Positions 23,776-32,822 of a stretch of DNA of 64,000 bases are shown piece after piece. The notes below the pieces were generated by a model. That model saw only the letters and a list, made by a program, of their open reading frames with translations. It did not search any database and had not been told where the DNA came from. Position numbers and translations under genes: made by a program. The stretch's first letter is position 1; each line of letters opens with the position of its first letter. Source of the DNA: JAILEN01 sp036723975 (GTDB taxonomy: Bacteria; Bacillota; Clostridia; Lachnospirales; Lachnospiraceae); assembly GCA_036723975.1 (NCBI GenBank), contig DAIMGJ010000008.1, positions 1 to 64,000 on the forward strand, in the 5' to 3' direction.

Positions 23776-25269
23776 TTACATTATCCCATCCCTTTTTTCC
23801 GTAATATCAACAAACATACCCACGTATGTCAATGGTTTTCCTTTATCCGTTCGTAAAAGCCTTCCAATAGCATGGAACCATCTCCATTCGCCACCTTTCA
23901 CTTTTAATCGGTATTCCACATCATAGTTTTTCTTTCCGCTGTAATCAGCTATTGTATCATAGAACTCTTTTAGTACGGCTCCCTTATCATCCGGATGCAG
24001 CAAGTCAGACCAAGAATCAAGCGTATTTGGGAAGTCTTTTTCATCGTTATATCCCACCATCCTTCTAAATTCCGGGCTCCACGTTACAGATTTAATATTT
24101 CCGTCATCATCGAATTCCATTTCCCACATACCGGAGTTCAAAGCCTCATGCATTACGCGAATCATCGCTTCTTTACGCGCAGCTAACTTTTCCTCCTTGA
24201 AATTCTTCAGCAACGATTTGTTCTTATACATCTTTTCATCAGCTGCAAGAATTGCAGCATCAATATTCGAATCCTGAATCATTTCATATCCAAATGCACA
24301 GACATAAGGGGTTTTACTCAAAGCATTCCGCATATTTGCAATATCTGCTTTTACTTCATCTTCGGTCTTGTTTACATATAGGATTGTAAACTCATCTCCA
24401 CCGATTCGGAAAGCCTTTTTCCCACGCATATTGTTATTTGCCGTAGCTTTTATTAAGCAATCTGCAACAGTCATCAAAGCCTTGTCGCCTGCGCTGTGAC
24501 CTTCGTTGTCATTAATCTTTTTTAAATCGTTCATATCAATCGAAACAACAGCGCTTATTTCATTTTTATGGTTTTCTATTTCCGAATAATAGCATTGTCG
24601 ATTAAGTAAATGTGTAAGCGGATCCTCCTTTGCAGACAACACATATAAAGACAAATAATACATTAGCAAAAGGGAGGAAAACAGTGTACTGTAATCCACA
24701 TCTATCTCAAATATCAAATGACAAGCAACGCCAATCATCGCAGCTACAATCGCGATTAATATGCTCCTTCTCTCTGACGTTCCGTATTGTGCATAACGCA
24801 AAGTAAATGCACCAACAAATTCAAGAACATAGACGGAAAAAAGAAAATACGGATAGTAGCGCAAAATACTATCTGCGGCAACATATATATTTGCATCATT
24901 AAGCCAATAGATTAGATGTGTCCACTGAGAAGAATATAAAAGGGGCACACTGATAATCAGAGGTAAATACAGCAGCACCTTGTGTTTTTTCATAAAGCCG
25001 GCCATTTCTATGATTCCCAGCATAATTACGGCATGCAGCAAATATATGGTAGGTACAAGAATGATTCTTGTATATGTCAAATATCCGATTTCTCTGGTAT
25101 ATCTCTCTATTCCCCAGCAAACAGCTTCCACAACAATAAGAATTATTACGATTCGTGTAACCCTTATGGTACGCTTATTTAGAAAAACATTGGAATCCAA
25201 CATCCCCCATAGTCCCAGTAACACAGCCACCATAATGTAATTATTTAAAACTAATGATACGACGCTCAT
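23776..25269 (-). CDS. Membrane GGDEF protein with C-terminal PAS domain
   Basis: The 497-residue protein has about seven membrane segments in residues 1-212. A GGDEF domain follows (about 215-360) with DPLTHLLNRQ and an intact RIGGDEF motif (Gly290-Phe294). The RxxD inhibitory site in front of it is absent. The last 120 residues form a PAS domain ending GMFVDITEKRDG. This GGDEF-then-PAS order is the reverse of the usual one. It probably makes cyclic di-GMP. PAS as the last domain suggests either an unusual architecture or loss of a downstream domain. Confidence 0.88.
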   Translation of the reverse strand: MSVVSLVLNNYIMVAVLLGLWGMLDSNVFLNKRTIRVTRIVIILIVVEAVCWGIERYTREIGYLTYTRIILVPTIYLLHAVIMLGIIEMAGFMKKHKVLLYLPLIISVPLLYSSQWTHLIYWLNDANIYVAADSILRYYPYFLFSVYVLEFVGAFTLRYAQYGTSERRSILIAIVAAMIGVACHLIFEIDVDYSTLFSSLLLMYYLSLYVLSAKEDPLTHLLNRQCYYSEIENHKNEISAVVSIDMNDLKKINDNEGHSAGDKALMTVADCLIKATANNNMRGKKAFRIGGDEFTILYVNKTEDEVKADIANMRNALSKTPYVCAFGYEMIQDSNIDAAILAADEKMYKNKSLLKNFKEEKLAARKEAMIRVMHEALNSGMWEMEFDDDGNIKSVTWSPEFRRMVGYNDEKDFPNTLDSWSDLLHPDDKGAVLKEFYDTIADYSGKKNYDVEYRLKVKGGEWRWFHAIGRLLRTDKGKPLTYVGMFVDITEKRDGIM

Positions 25270-25335
25270 TTCTTTCCCCTTTTATTTACAGGTTCTTTCT
25301 TATATTGTTGTATAACCAGCGACTAACCTTTTTTG

Positions 25336-26403
25336 TTATCTTTTCTGTTTCAGTTTTGCAAACCCTGTCGCGAAGTTTCTTCTTACAAAAGACACCACTT
25401 TCATTCTTCGAAAGCCCTTTTCGAAATCGCCGCAAGCCAAAGGCTCATATAAAAATCGGAAGATTATTGAGTTCTTTGGAACATAATCCTTTAAAGAAAC
25501 ATATAAGCCTTCCTTGGTTTCATTTTCAGCCTTTGCAATAATCTCATTCTTGGGAGTTTTATGCTCATACTCGCGTTCCATCATGGATAAAAGTGAGCGG
25601 AAGTATTCGCCTGCCAAGCCCTCCAAGGTTTTTTTATCCAAAAGATCCCAATCCTGTTGCTGGCGATATAGTTCATTGATCCGACGCTTTTGGTACTCGA
25701 AATACTGTGGTACATACTTGGTGGTAAGTCTTGTCTTATCCGCCAAAATATTTCTGTAATGATAGAACTCATCCCCCATAATCTGCATGGAGGTTACTTC
25801 GTCAAAGTATGCGATATTGAATAAAATATCCTCACCAAAAGGCATCTTTTCAAAAGACAGATTTAGTTTATCTATCAAACTCTTTTTATAGGCTTTATTC
25901 CACACATAACCATAAAGAGTCTCCCGATTCAAGCACATTACTCTTCTGTGAATGGTGTCGGCATCGTTGGTAAATTCCGTCGGCAGACTATGAGAAACCT
26001 CATAAGCCAAACGACCATCCTCTTTTACATATTCTTCTTTGCAGCCAAAAATCACCACGTCACTTTCATAGTCGAAAAGACGTTGCTTGATGCCATCCAA
26101 AGTATTTTTTTCAATGACATCTCCTGCATCGATAAACAAAAGATAATCACCGCAGGCATTTTTTAATCCGGTATTTCTGGCTTCTCCCGGTCCACGATTT
26201 ACATCATGATGGATTACTTTAATCTTAGAATCCATGTTTGAAAAGCTTTCTGCAATTTCTCCGGTCAAATCCACGGATGCATCATCTATTACCAATAGTT
26301 CCCACTCGGAATATGTCTGAGCAATCACCGACTCAATAGAAGAACGGATTTCTTTTTCTACTCCGTAAGCAGGCATCACTATCGAAAATTTTATTTTATC
26401 CAT
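25336..26403 (-). CDS. Glycosyltransferase family 2 protein
   Basis: The 355-residue protein starts at MDKIKFSIVMPAYG after GGAGGAAAC. The GT-A nucleotide-binding part holds LLVIDDASVDLTGEIAESF, and the metal-binding acidic motif is present (LLFIDAGDVI). The second half has the acceptor-side FEKMPFGEDILFNIAYF. The sugar donor and acceptor cannot be told from the sequence. It stands apart from the polysaccharide cluster further on. Confidence 0.85.
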   Translation of the reverse strand: MDKIKFSIVMPAYGVEKEIRSSIESVIAQTYSEWELLVIDDASVDLTGEIAESFSNMDSKIKVIHHDVNRGPGEARNTGLKNACGDYLLFIDAGDVIEKNTLDGIKQRLFDYESDVVIFGCKEEYVKEDGRLAYEVSHSLPTEFTNDADTIHRRVMCLNRETLYGYVWNKAYKKSLIDKLNLSFEKMPFGEDILFNIAYFDEVTSMQIMGDEFYHYRNILADKTRLTTKYVPQYFEYQKRRINELYRQQQDWDLLDKKTLEGLAGEYFRSLLSMMEREYEHKTPKNEIIAKAENETKEGLYVSLKDYVPKNSIIFRFLYEPLACGDFEKGFRRMKVVSFVRRNFATGFAKLKQKR

Positions 26404-26485
26404 AGTTTCCTCCATAAGTATGGTAAGACTGTTTTAAGCCAACCACACAAACCGTTACTGCATATTATACACTAATTCTGTAAAA

Positions 26486-26520
26486 ACGACAAAACAGGCC
26501 CGCAATTGCATTGCAGACCT
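26486..26520 (-). terminator. Terminator of the feo operon
   Basis: Minus strand: an 11-bp stem (AGGTCTGCAAT with ATTGCGGGCCT, two G-U pairs; 26496-26520), a 3-base loop and the T-rich GTTTTGTCGTTTTT. It lies 50 bases after the Cys-rich gene. Confidence 0.75.
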
Positions 26521-26569
26521 ATCCTGTAGTATGAAAAGTATGTATGATGGAGGTTATAAACCTAATCAA

Positions 26570-26725
26570 CTATTTATTATATCCGCAGGCACCACCGCAG
26601 GTGGAACAATCACAACCGCAGTTACTTTTGCCTGCTTTTTTATTATTGATCATATGTCGGATAATCAAAGCAACAATACCCACCAAAATTGCCAGTACCA
26701 CACATGTGCTTACGATTTCTTTCAT
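26570..26725 (-). CDS. FeoB-associated Cys-rich membrane protein
   Basis: This 51-residue gene is short and easily missed. The protein has one membrane segment (VVLAILVGIVALIIRHM), then a basic stretch (NNKKAGKS), then a Cys cluster with the pattern C-x-C-x-C-x-x-C-x-x-x-C. The same kind of small protein is found after feoB in other Firmicutes. It probably binds metal or helps FeoB. It lies 22 bases downstream of feoB and ahead of the terminator. Confidence 0.88.
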   Translation of the reverse strand: MKEIVSTCVVLAILVGIVALIIRHMINNKKAGKSNCGCDCSTCGGACGYNK

Positions 26726-26747
26726 AATAATCACATCCTTTCAAATC

Positions 26748-28937
26748 TTACATTTGAACTTCTTTTGCTTCCTCTGTTCCCTTTCTGAAAAGCAACCATA
26801 CAAAGCCTGCGATAAACGCAATCGCTACGATGGTTCCAATGCCAAATCCAACAGCTCCGGTAAAGAGTCCGCCGATTTGATAGATGCAAAGAGAAACAAC
26901 CCATGCAAGTGCACACTGATATCCGATAGCAAACCAGAACCACTTCGCGTTATTCATCTCTCTCTTAATTGCTCCCATTGCGGCAAAACACGGTGCACAA
27001 AGAAGATTAAATACAAGGTAAGCATAACCTGCAATTGCCGGTACGCTTGCTGCAAGTGCATCCCAGTAATTGTCTCCGGCTTCCTCTACAACGTCGGAAG
27101 CAATACCAAAGGTCATACCAAGTGTTGCAACCACGTTTTCCTTTGCTACCAGTCCGGTAATCGCTGCTACTGAAAGCTGCCATGTACCAAATCCCAGCGG
27201 CTTGAAGATAAAGGATAGAGCTGTTCCGATTCCTGCTAAAATTGAATGGTCAATTTCCAATTCATCCAGCATTCTGAACGAACCGTCTACGGTACCGAAG
27301 CTCATTAAGAACCAGATAACAATGGTGGAAAGTAAAATAACTGTTCCTGCTTTCTTGATAAAGGACCATCCACGCTCCCACATGGAACGAAGCACGTTTT
27401 CCACCGTCGGCCAATGGTACGCCGGAAGTTCCATAACAAATGGAGACGGATCTCCTGCAAACATCTTTGTTTTCTTTAAAATAATACCTGAGCAGATAAT
27501 TGCTGCCACACCCACAAAATATGCGGATACTGCAATTGCTCCGGAATTATGGAAAAACGCTCCTGCGACTAACGCAATAATCGGTAACTTCGCACCACAA
27601 GGTACAAAGGTCGTCGTCATAATCGTCATTCTTCTGTCACGTTCATTTTCAATGGTACGGCTTGCCATAATTCCCGGAATTCCACAACCTGAACCGATAA
27701 GCATCGGAATGAATGATTTTCCTGAAAGGCCGAATCTTCTAAAGATACGATCCATAATAAAGGCAACACGTGCCAAATAACCGCAGCTTTCCAAAAACCC
27801 AAGGAAAATAAACAAGATCAAAATCTGAGGAACAAATCCAAGTACCGCGCCAACGCCGGCTACAATACCGTCATTGATAAGTCCGGCCAACCAGTCTGCA
27901 CAACCGATGTTTTCCAGTAACGCTCCGACAGCTCCATGGAGTCCCGGAATAAACAAACCTTCGATTCCAAGGAAATTCCATCCATCATCTCCCAAAAGCT
28001 GATCATTTGCCCAGTCCGTTGCCCATGTTCCCACCGTAGTAACGGAAACATAATAAACAACAAACATTACCAAAGCAAAAATCGGAAGACCAAGCCAACG
28101 ATTTGTTACAACGCGGTCAATCTTATCGGAAACTGTAAGACCTTTCTTTGCTTTTGTCAAGCACTGATCGATAATCGTTCCGATATAATTGTATCGTTCT
28201 GCTGTAATGATACTCTCTGCATCATCATCCATCTCTTCTTCGCAGGAAAGAATGTCTTTTTCAATGTGTGCAATCTTCTCCTCTGAAAGCCCGAGTTTCG
28301 CCTGAATTTTATCATCACGTTCAAATAATTTTAATGCATACCATCTTTGCAAGCGTTCCTCCGTATCATGTAAGCAGTACTCTTCGATGTGAGCAAACGC
28401 ATGCTCAACAGAACCTGAGAAGCTGTGCTTCGGGCGAATCACTTTTTTGGAATTCGCTTCTTCTACAGCTTTCTGTGCGGCTTTTTCAATTCCTGTTGCC
28501 TTTAATGCAGAAATCTCTACCACCGGTACACCCAATGCATCCTGTAGATTCTTGATGTTAATCTTGTCACCGTTTTTTTCGATGACATCCATCATATTAA
28601 TTGCCACAACCACCGGAATGGATAATTCTACCAGTTGGGTTGTAAGATAAAGGTTTCTTTCTAAGTTTGTTCCGTCTACAATGTTTAAAATCGCATCCGG
28701 TCTTTCATCGATCAAATAATTACGGGCTACCACTTCCTCTAATGTATACGGAGAAAGAGAATAAATACCCGGAAGGTCTGTGATTACAACATCTTTATGA
28801 CCTTTTAATTTTCCTTCTTTTTTCTCTACCGTAACGCCGGGCCAGTTACCAACAAACTGGTTGGAACCGGTTAACGCATTAAATAATGTTGTTTTTCCGC
28901 AGTTTGGATTTCCTGCAAGTGCTATACGTACTCCCAC
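26748..28937 (-). CDS. feoB: Ferrous iron transport protein B (FeoB)
   Basis: FeoB imports ferrous iron. The 729-residue protein has an N-terminal G domain: G1 GNPNCGKTTLFNAL, G2/G3 ITDLPGIYSLSPYT and G4 INMMD. A helical spacer domain follows, then about eight membrane segments with the two gate motifs (GCGIPGIMASRTIENERDRR, and PCGAKLP before it). It is slightly shorter than E. coli FeoB. It is co-transcribed with two feoA genes and the Cys-rich gene. Confidence 0.97.
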   Translation of the reverse strand: MGVRIALAGNPNCGKTTLFNALTGSNQFVGNWPGVTVEKKEGKLKGHKDVVITDLPGIYSLSPYTLEEVVARNYLIDERPDAILNIVDGTNLERNLYLTTQLVELSIPVVVAINMMDVIEKNGDKINIKNLQDALGVPVVEISALKATGIEKAAQKAVEEANSKKVIRPKHSFSGSVEHAFAHIEEYCLHDTEERLQRWYALKLFERDDKIQAKLGLSEEKIAHIEKDILSCEEEMDDDAESIITAERYNYIGTIIDQCLTKAKKGLTVSDKIDRVVTNRWLGLPIFALVMFVVYYVSVTTVGTWATDWANDQLLGDDGWNFLGIEGLFIPGLHGAVGALLENIGCADWLAGLINDGIVAGVGAVLGFVPQILILFIFLGFLESCGYLARVAFIMDRIFRRFGLSGKSFIPMLIGSGCGIPGIMASRTIENERDRRMTIMTTTFVPCGAKLPIIALVAGAFFHNSGAIAVSAYFVGVAAIICSGIILKKTKMFAGDPSPFVMELPAYHWPTVENVLRSMWERGWSFIKKAGTVILLSTIVIWFLMSFGTVDGSFRMLDELEIDHSILAGIGTALSFIFKPLGFGTWQLSVAAITGLVAKENVVATLGMTFGIASDVVEEAGDNYWDALAASVPAIAGYAYLVFNLLCAPCFAAMGAIKREMNNAKWFWFAIGYQCALAWVVSLCIYQIGGLFTGAVGFGIGTIVAIAFIAGFVWLLFRKGTEEAKEVQM

Positions 28938-28951
28938 TTTATTCCTCCTAT

Positions 28952-29170
28952 TTATTGAACTTCAATAATTTTTGCATCTTCTTTTCTTAAGGATAATTCA
29001 TATCCCCGAACAGTAACTTCAACCGGGTCGCCTAATGGTGCAACTTTTCGGACATAAATCTCAACGCCCTTTGTAACGCCCATATCCATAATTCTTTTTT
29101 TCACCGCTCCCTGTCCGTTAATCTTTGTGACCTTTACGGTGTCCCCAATTTTGACCTCATTTAATGTCAT
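28952..29170 (-). CDS. feoA: FeoA-like SH3-domain protein
   Basis: The 72-residue protein has the FeoA pattern LNEVKIGDTVKVTKING, then AVKKRIMDMGVTKGVEIYV, then PLGDPVEVTVRGYELSLRK. FeoA proteins are small cytosolic SH3-like proteins that modulate FeoB. It sits between the other feoA and feoB. Confidence 0.93.
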   Translation of the reverse strand: MTLNEVKIGDTVKVTKINGQGAVKKRIMDMGVTKGVEIYVRKVAPLGDPVEVTVRGYELSLRKEDAKIIEVQ

Positions 29171-29186
29171 GTCTCATACTCCCTTT

Positions 29187-29399
29187 CTAAACCATTATTT
29201 TCATCGCTAATTGCTTGTCTAAGGCAATTCGCGTGTCTTTCACATTCACAATCAGATTTCCGGAAAGTTCATTTACCACGGAAACCTTACCTCCCTGAAC
29301 AAATCCCAAGTTTTCAAGATGATTTCTTGTTTTTTCTCCGCCACCAACCTTAATGATTGTGTGCTCCACTTCTCTTTCTGCTACTCCCAGAGGCATCAT
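29187..29399 (-). CDS. feoA: Second FeoA-like protein
   Basis: The 70-residue protein shows a FeoA-like pattern without the first strand: TIIKVGGGEKTRNHLENLGF, then GNLIVNVKDTRIALDKQLA. It is more divergent than the downstream FeoA. Duplicate feoA genes are common in clostridial feo operons. It is the first gene after the iron-box promoter. Confidence 0.88.
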   Translation of the reverse strand: MMPLGVAEREVEHTIIKVGGGEKTRNHLENLGFVQGGKVSVVNELSGNLIVNVKDTRIALDKQLAMKIMV

Positions 29400-29421
29400 A
29401 TACTTTCCTTTCTATTTGCAA

Positions 29422-29435
29422 TTAGGCAATCCTAA
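29422..29435. promoter_or_regulatory. Candidate iron-regulator box 1 (DtxR type)
   Basis: TTAGGCAATCCTAA is a 14-bp palindrome with TTAGG/CCTAA arms. It lies in the leader just upstream of the first feoA start. Confidence 0.65.
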
Positions 29436-29457
29436 CAATGAAACGAAAAATTCGACG

Positions 29458-29471
29458 TTAGACATCCCTAA
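29458..29471. promoter_or_regulatory. Candidate iron-regulator box 2 (DtxR type)
   Basis: TTAGACATCCCTAA matches box 1 closely and has the same spacing. It sits just downstream of the -10 box. It is also the centre of a larger dyad ATTCGACGTTAG/CTAACGTCGAAT. Confidence 0.65.
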
Positions 29472-29481
29472 CGTCGAATAA

Positions 29482-29510
29482 ATGTTAGCACAACCGAACA
29501 AACATGTCAA
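29482..29510 (-). promoter_or_regulatory. Promoter of the feo operon
   Basis: Minus strand: TTGACA (29505-29510), 17-bp spacer, TAACAT (29482-29487). Box 2 lies immediately downstream. The promoter starts 21 bases after the RgpF-HAD gene stop (29531). Confidence 0.85.
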
Positions 29511-29530
29511 CGGCTTCTGCAATTATTTTT

Positions 29531-32305
29531 TTATATTTTCCAAGACCTGGTTTTACCGTCATAATGCAGGGTTGTATCCTGACTATAGGTATCCTCCACA
29601 GAGAAAATCCCCGCCACATCTTCACCTAAATATCTGCCGGATAAAAAGTGTTCATACAAACGTTCCATATAAGAAAGAGAGGTCTTCGTCTGAGGCGCGG
29701 CCACATCTTCATAGGATGCACGAAGACGGGCATACGCAAGCAAGCCATCCTGCAACAGTTCGATTTCCTTTGATGGAAGTGCTTCTTCCTTATATTCCGG
29801 TTTCCCATCTTTAAATCTAAGCAGTTGTCCATATGGTGCCTGAAGAACACTTTCCAAAAAAAGCTGTGTCTGTTCCAACACCTGAGCAAAGGGATGGCTG
29901 TCTGTTCTGTACATTGCCAAAACCTTCGCATCCCTTTCCTTTAACTTCGGATGCTCATGAAACACCGCCATATATCCGCCTGTTACCGGTCGATTTAATA
30001 ATTTGCACAAGTAATACTGGATGGTTCCCGCATACCCGATATCCACAAAGACCGTACAATCCAATTTCTCATCCGGAACCAAAGTCTTAAAATAAGAAAG
30101 ATATTCCTCTCTCTCCTTTGCAGCATAAGAAATGATTTCATCCATATAAGGCTCTAAAGATTCCATTACTTTCTCATACGCATCATCCGGCATACCTTCT
30201 TTAAAGTGAATGTATTTTTCCGGAAAGCGATTGCAAAATTCCTCCGGTGCGCCCAGGCGGGATCGAAGCAAATTTTTTAAATCGCCGTCGTAATCTCTGC
30301 GGCAGATTTCATAAATATCTTCCTTTGTCCGTATAGCAGCCACAGATACGCAACGTCTGGATGCAAGCAAATAGAAATGTTTTTTTGCATCCTTTGGATA
30401 CATTGCTTCATACACCTGTTGGAAAATATAGCCTTCCCGGGCCAAAAAGGCCAGGCGCGCATCCCCCGGAGTATGCTCATGCAGCCACTTCATATACTCG
30501 TACATCAATGGGCCGAACACACAAAATCCAATGCTGTATGCATCATGAAATTCCGGTGTTCCGGCAGGGTACAGACGAAACGGGCTATTGTATAAGCCTG
30601 CGTTTATAGTTAGGCCGTGTAGCAGCATCTTCTCCTCGAAAGGAAGTTCATACGCCGCCAGTTCCAATTCATGCACAGCTGCAATTTTCTCCTCCTGTCG
30701 CGGATTCATAATCCAGGAGGTCTTTTCTTTTTTATCGGAAAGGATTTGCCAATCGGAACGAAGATTATCCCCCACATGAGCGATATGCAATCCGGCATAA
30801 TCCTTTTGCACCTCATCCCACAAGCTTCCGTCGTCTTTGCGCTTGTTTTCTTCGCAGGACATATAAAACTTCTCATATCCGGTAATTCCACAGCGCGTCA
30901 AAACCGGTTCCATTTCTTCCCGGGACAGGTACATGTCACTTACCAAAATAATGCGTTTCTTTGCCTCTAAAAGACGTTGATACAGATGTACCATATCTCT
31001 ACGCGGAATCAAGCCACAAAACTCTGTTTCAAGTTCAAGTGCCATCATTTCATCACGCTTCTCATCCGACAGACGCAGCATGGATTGCAGTTCCTTATAG
31101 ATATCTTTTAACGTTACCTTTGCACCAAGTTCTGCCATGGCGTGTTGTTCCGCCGCAATACGATCCTTTGCAAACCCGTCTTTACCAAGCTTAAGTTCCA
31201 TATGATAAAAAATATCTGTGGGATGCAAAAGGGTTCTCGTAATAAGAGTATCAAAAATATCAAAGCTTACCACATCATAGGCGCTTAAATCCAAAAACAA
31301 CTTTTCTTCGTCACGAAGGAACACCGGCGCAAATGTATACTTGTCTTTATCAATAAAAATCTCTTTTCGGCCGGGAGCAACAATGGCATGATGGAATCCA
31401 TTAAATGTAACAACCTGTCCAAGCACACGCTCCAATACATGGGCCAAGGTTCCATCTGTCTGTCCTGCCTCCTCATCAAAGTCTTCCAGAGTAAGTCCTC
31501 GATTCCAGATTTGAGAAATAGCGGAATTTCGCACAATGAAAAAGCTTCCGGCAGGGTATAAGAAAATACCGCTTTTATAAGGGACGCCGATGGAATCCAT
31601 AAATGCTTTTCCCGGTTTTTTGTTGGAAAGCCAGCCGTAGGCCTCCGGCGCCATATCCGCATATCGTTCCGGATATACAAGACCGATTGTTTCATCTTTT
31701 TCCAAAAGGGAAATCATACGAAGTGCCTGGCTCTCATCTTTTAGCAGTGCATCAACGCTGTACTGTCTCCAGCCGTATTGTTCCGAGCCCTGATAGAGGG
31801 ATTTCTTGGAATGCAAATGCATCACGTATTTATATGTTTTTAATTCTTTTCCAAACCACACATATACCGGAGCAATATCGCGGCCACGATTGGGTACCGC
31901 TTTTACATCCACGTGATTCAAATTGGAAATCTCTTTGCAGGACGCAAAAATCTCTTCGATTCGCTTTTCTTTATCTTCTGCATTTTCCGGCACAGAAACA
32001 TACAAATCAAAAGGAAATGGAATGCGTGCAAAAGACGTCACAAACTCCGGCAAAAGATCCTGATAGAATAAATGCAGCTGTACTGCAAGCAAAGGCTTGT
32101 CACCCTCGCGCAGCTGCTTTGCTTCCTCCAAAGAAAAAACCTCCACCTCATCATAGGAAAGCTTTTTTTCTTCGTCACTTGGGACGTAGCATACGTTTTT
32201 TTCTGCAAGCTTTACTTTCACTTTATTAACAAAGGCCTTTGGGCCCTGATGTTTTAAAATCTCAATTCCCCGCTTTGCATGGCGAAGAAAACTTCTTTTA
32301 TCCAT
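29531..32305 (-). CDS. RgpF-HAD fusion protein, putative cell-wall polysaccharide glycosyltransferase
   Basis: The 924-residue protein starts at MDKRSFLRHAKRG; the frame to 32350 was not preferred. Residues about 50-340 match rhamnan synthesis protein F (RgpF): a block around VQLHLFYQDLLPEF, then VKAVPNRGRDIAPVYVWFG and HLHSKKSLY. The middle (about 345-560) is a HAD-like domain with FDIFDTLITR, LVSDMYL and HVGDN. A third conserved domain with FLAREGYIFQQVYEAMYP and FVDIGYAGTIQYYL follows. Such large fusions occur in Firmicutes polysaccharide clusters. It lies away from the rfb cluster, so its polymer is uncertain. Confidence 0.82.
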   Translation of the reverse strand: MDKRSFLRHAKRGIEILKHQGPKAFVNKVKVKLAEKNVCYVPSDEEKKLSYDEVEVFSLEEAKQLREGDKPLLAVQLHLFYQDLLPEFVTSFARIPFPFDLYVSVPENAEDKEKRIEEIFASCKEISNLNHVDVKAVPNRGRDIAPVYVWFGKELKTYKYVMHLHSKKSLYQGSEQYGWRQYSVDALLKDESQALRMISLLEKDETIGLVYPERYADMAPEAYGWLSNKKPGKAFMDSIGVPYKSGIFLYPAGSFFIVRNSAISQIWNRGLTLEDFDEEAGQTDGTLAHVLERVLGQVVTFNGFHHAIVAPGRKEIFIDKDKYTFAPVFLRDEEKLFLDLSAYDVVSFDIFDTLITRTLLHPTDIFYHMELKLGKDGFAKDRIAAEQHAMAELGAKVTLKDIYKELQSMLRLSDEKRDEMMALELETEFCGLIPRRDMVHLYQRLLEAKKRIILVSDMYLSREEMEPVLTRCGITGYEKFYMSCEENKRKDDGSLWDEVQKDYAGLHIAHVGDNLRSDWQILSDKKEKTSWIMNPRQEEKIAAVHELELAAYELPFEEKMLLHGLTINAGLYNSPFRLYPAGTPEFHDAYSIGFCVFGPLMYEYMKWLHEHTPGDARLAFLAREGYIFQQVYEAMYPKDAKKHFYLLASRRCVSVAAIRTKEDIYEICRRDYDGDLKNLLRSRLGAPEEFCNRFPEKYIHFKEGMPDDAYEKVMESLEPYMDEIISYAAKEREEYLSYFKTLVPDEKLDCTVFVDIGYAGTIQYYLCKLLNRPVTGGYMAVFHEHPKLKERDAKVLAMYRTDSHPFAQVLEQTQLFLESVLQAPYGQLLRFKDGKPEYKEEALPSKEIELLQDGLLAYARLRASYEDVAAPQTKTSLSYMERLYEHFLSGRYLGEDVAGIFSVEDTYSQDTTLHYDGKTRSWKI

Positions 32306-32368
32306 AAAAAAACGCTCCGTAAGTATTTTAAATTCAAACATTGATATCATACCATAGAATCACGCTTC

Positions 32369-32397
32369 TTGCGAAAGAAAAGAAAGAAGTGTATGAT
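32369..32397 (+). promoter_or_regulatory. Candidate promoter of the DtxR-type gene
   Basis: TTGCGA (32369-32374), a 17-bp spacer and TATGAT (32392-32397), 37 bases before the start codon. It is divergent from the RgpF-HAD gene. Confidence 0.55.
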
Positions 32398-32433
32398 ATG
32401 ACTAAAACTTTTTAAGAAAAGAATGAGGATCAT

Positions 32434-32793
32434 ATGAAAATTCAGGAATCTGCACAGGATTATTTAGAAGCAATTTTAATTTTATCCAAACAATTGGATT
32501 ACGTACGTGCTACCGACATTTGTGGCTACTTCGGATATGCCAGAGCTACCGTATCTGTTTTTATAAAACAGCTTAAAGAAAACGGATACGTTACCGTATC
32601 CGAGCATAACCACATTCGTCTGACTCCGGAAGGGCTGTCCATTGCCGAAGAAATGTACGAGCGACACAACTTCCTTACGGATTTGTTTATCAAACTTGGC
32701 GTTTCGGAAAAAACCGCAGCAGAAGATGCCTGCCGTGTAGAACACTATGTTTCAAAAGAAACCTTTGAAGCTTTAAAAAAGCACTTTTCCTAA
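32434..32793 (+). CDS. Short DtxR/MntR-family metal-dependent repressor
   Basis: The 119-residue protein has the winged helix of the DtxR family (VRATDICGYFGYARATV, FIKQLKENGYVTV) and the metal-dimerisation part, without the C-terminal SH3 domain. Metal-ligand positions read Asp9, His78, Cys100, Glu103 and His104. Cys100 is as in DtxR, where MntR has Glu; Asp9 is as in MntR, where DtxR has Met. So the metal preference is unclear. It is close to the feo operon and may be the repressor of the TTAGG boxes. Confidence 0.87.
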   Translation: MKIQESAQDYLEAILILSKQLDYVRATDICGYFGYARATVSVFIKQLKENGYVTVSEHNHIRLTPEGLSIAEEMYERHNFLTDLFIKLGVSEKTAAEDACRVEHYVSKETFEALKKHFS

Positions 32794-32822
32794 AGGTTAC
32801 CAATACCCGTCGTGAGGATATT

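Noticed and set aside
26531..27173. Plus-strand ORFs across the feoB 3' end
   Set aside because: They are antisense to feoB and the Cys-rich gene, with no family features.
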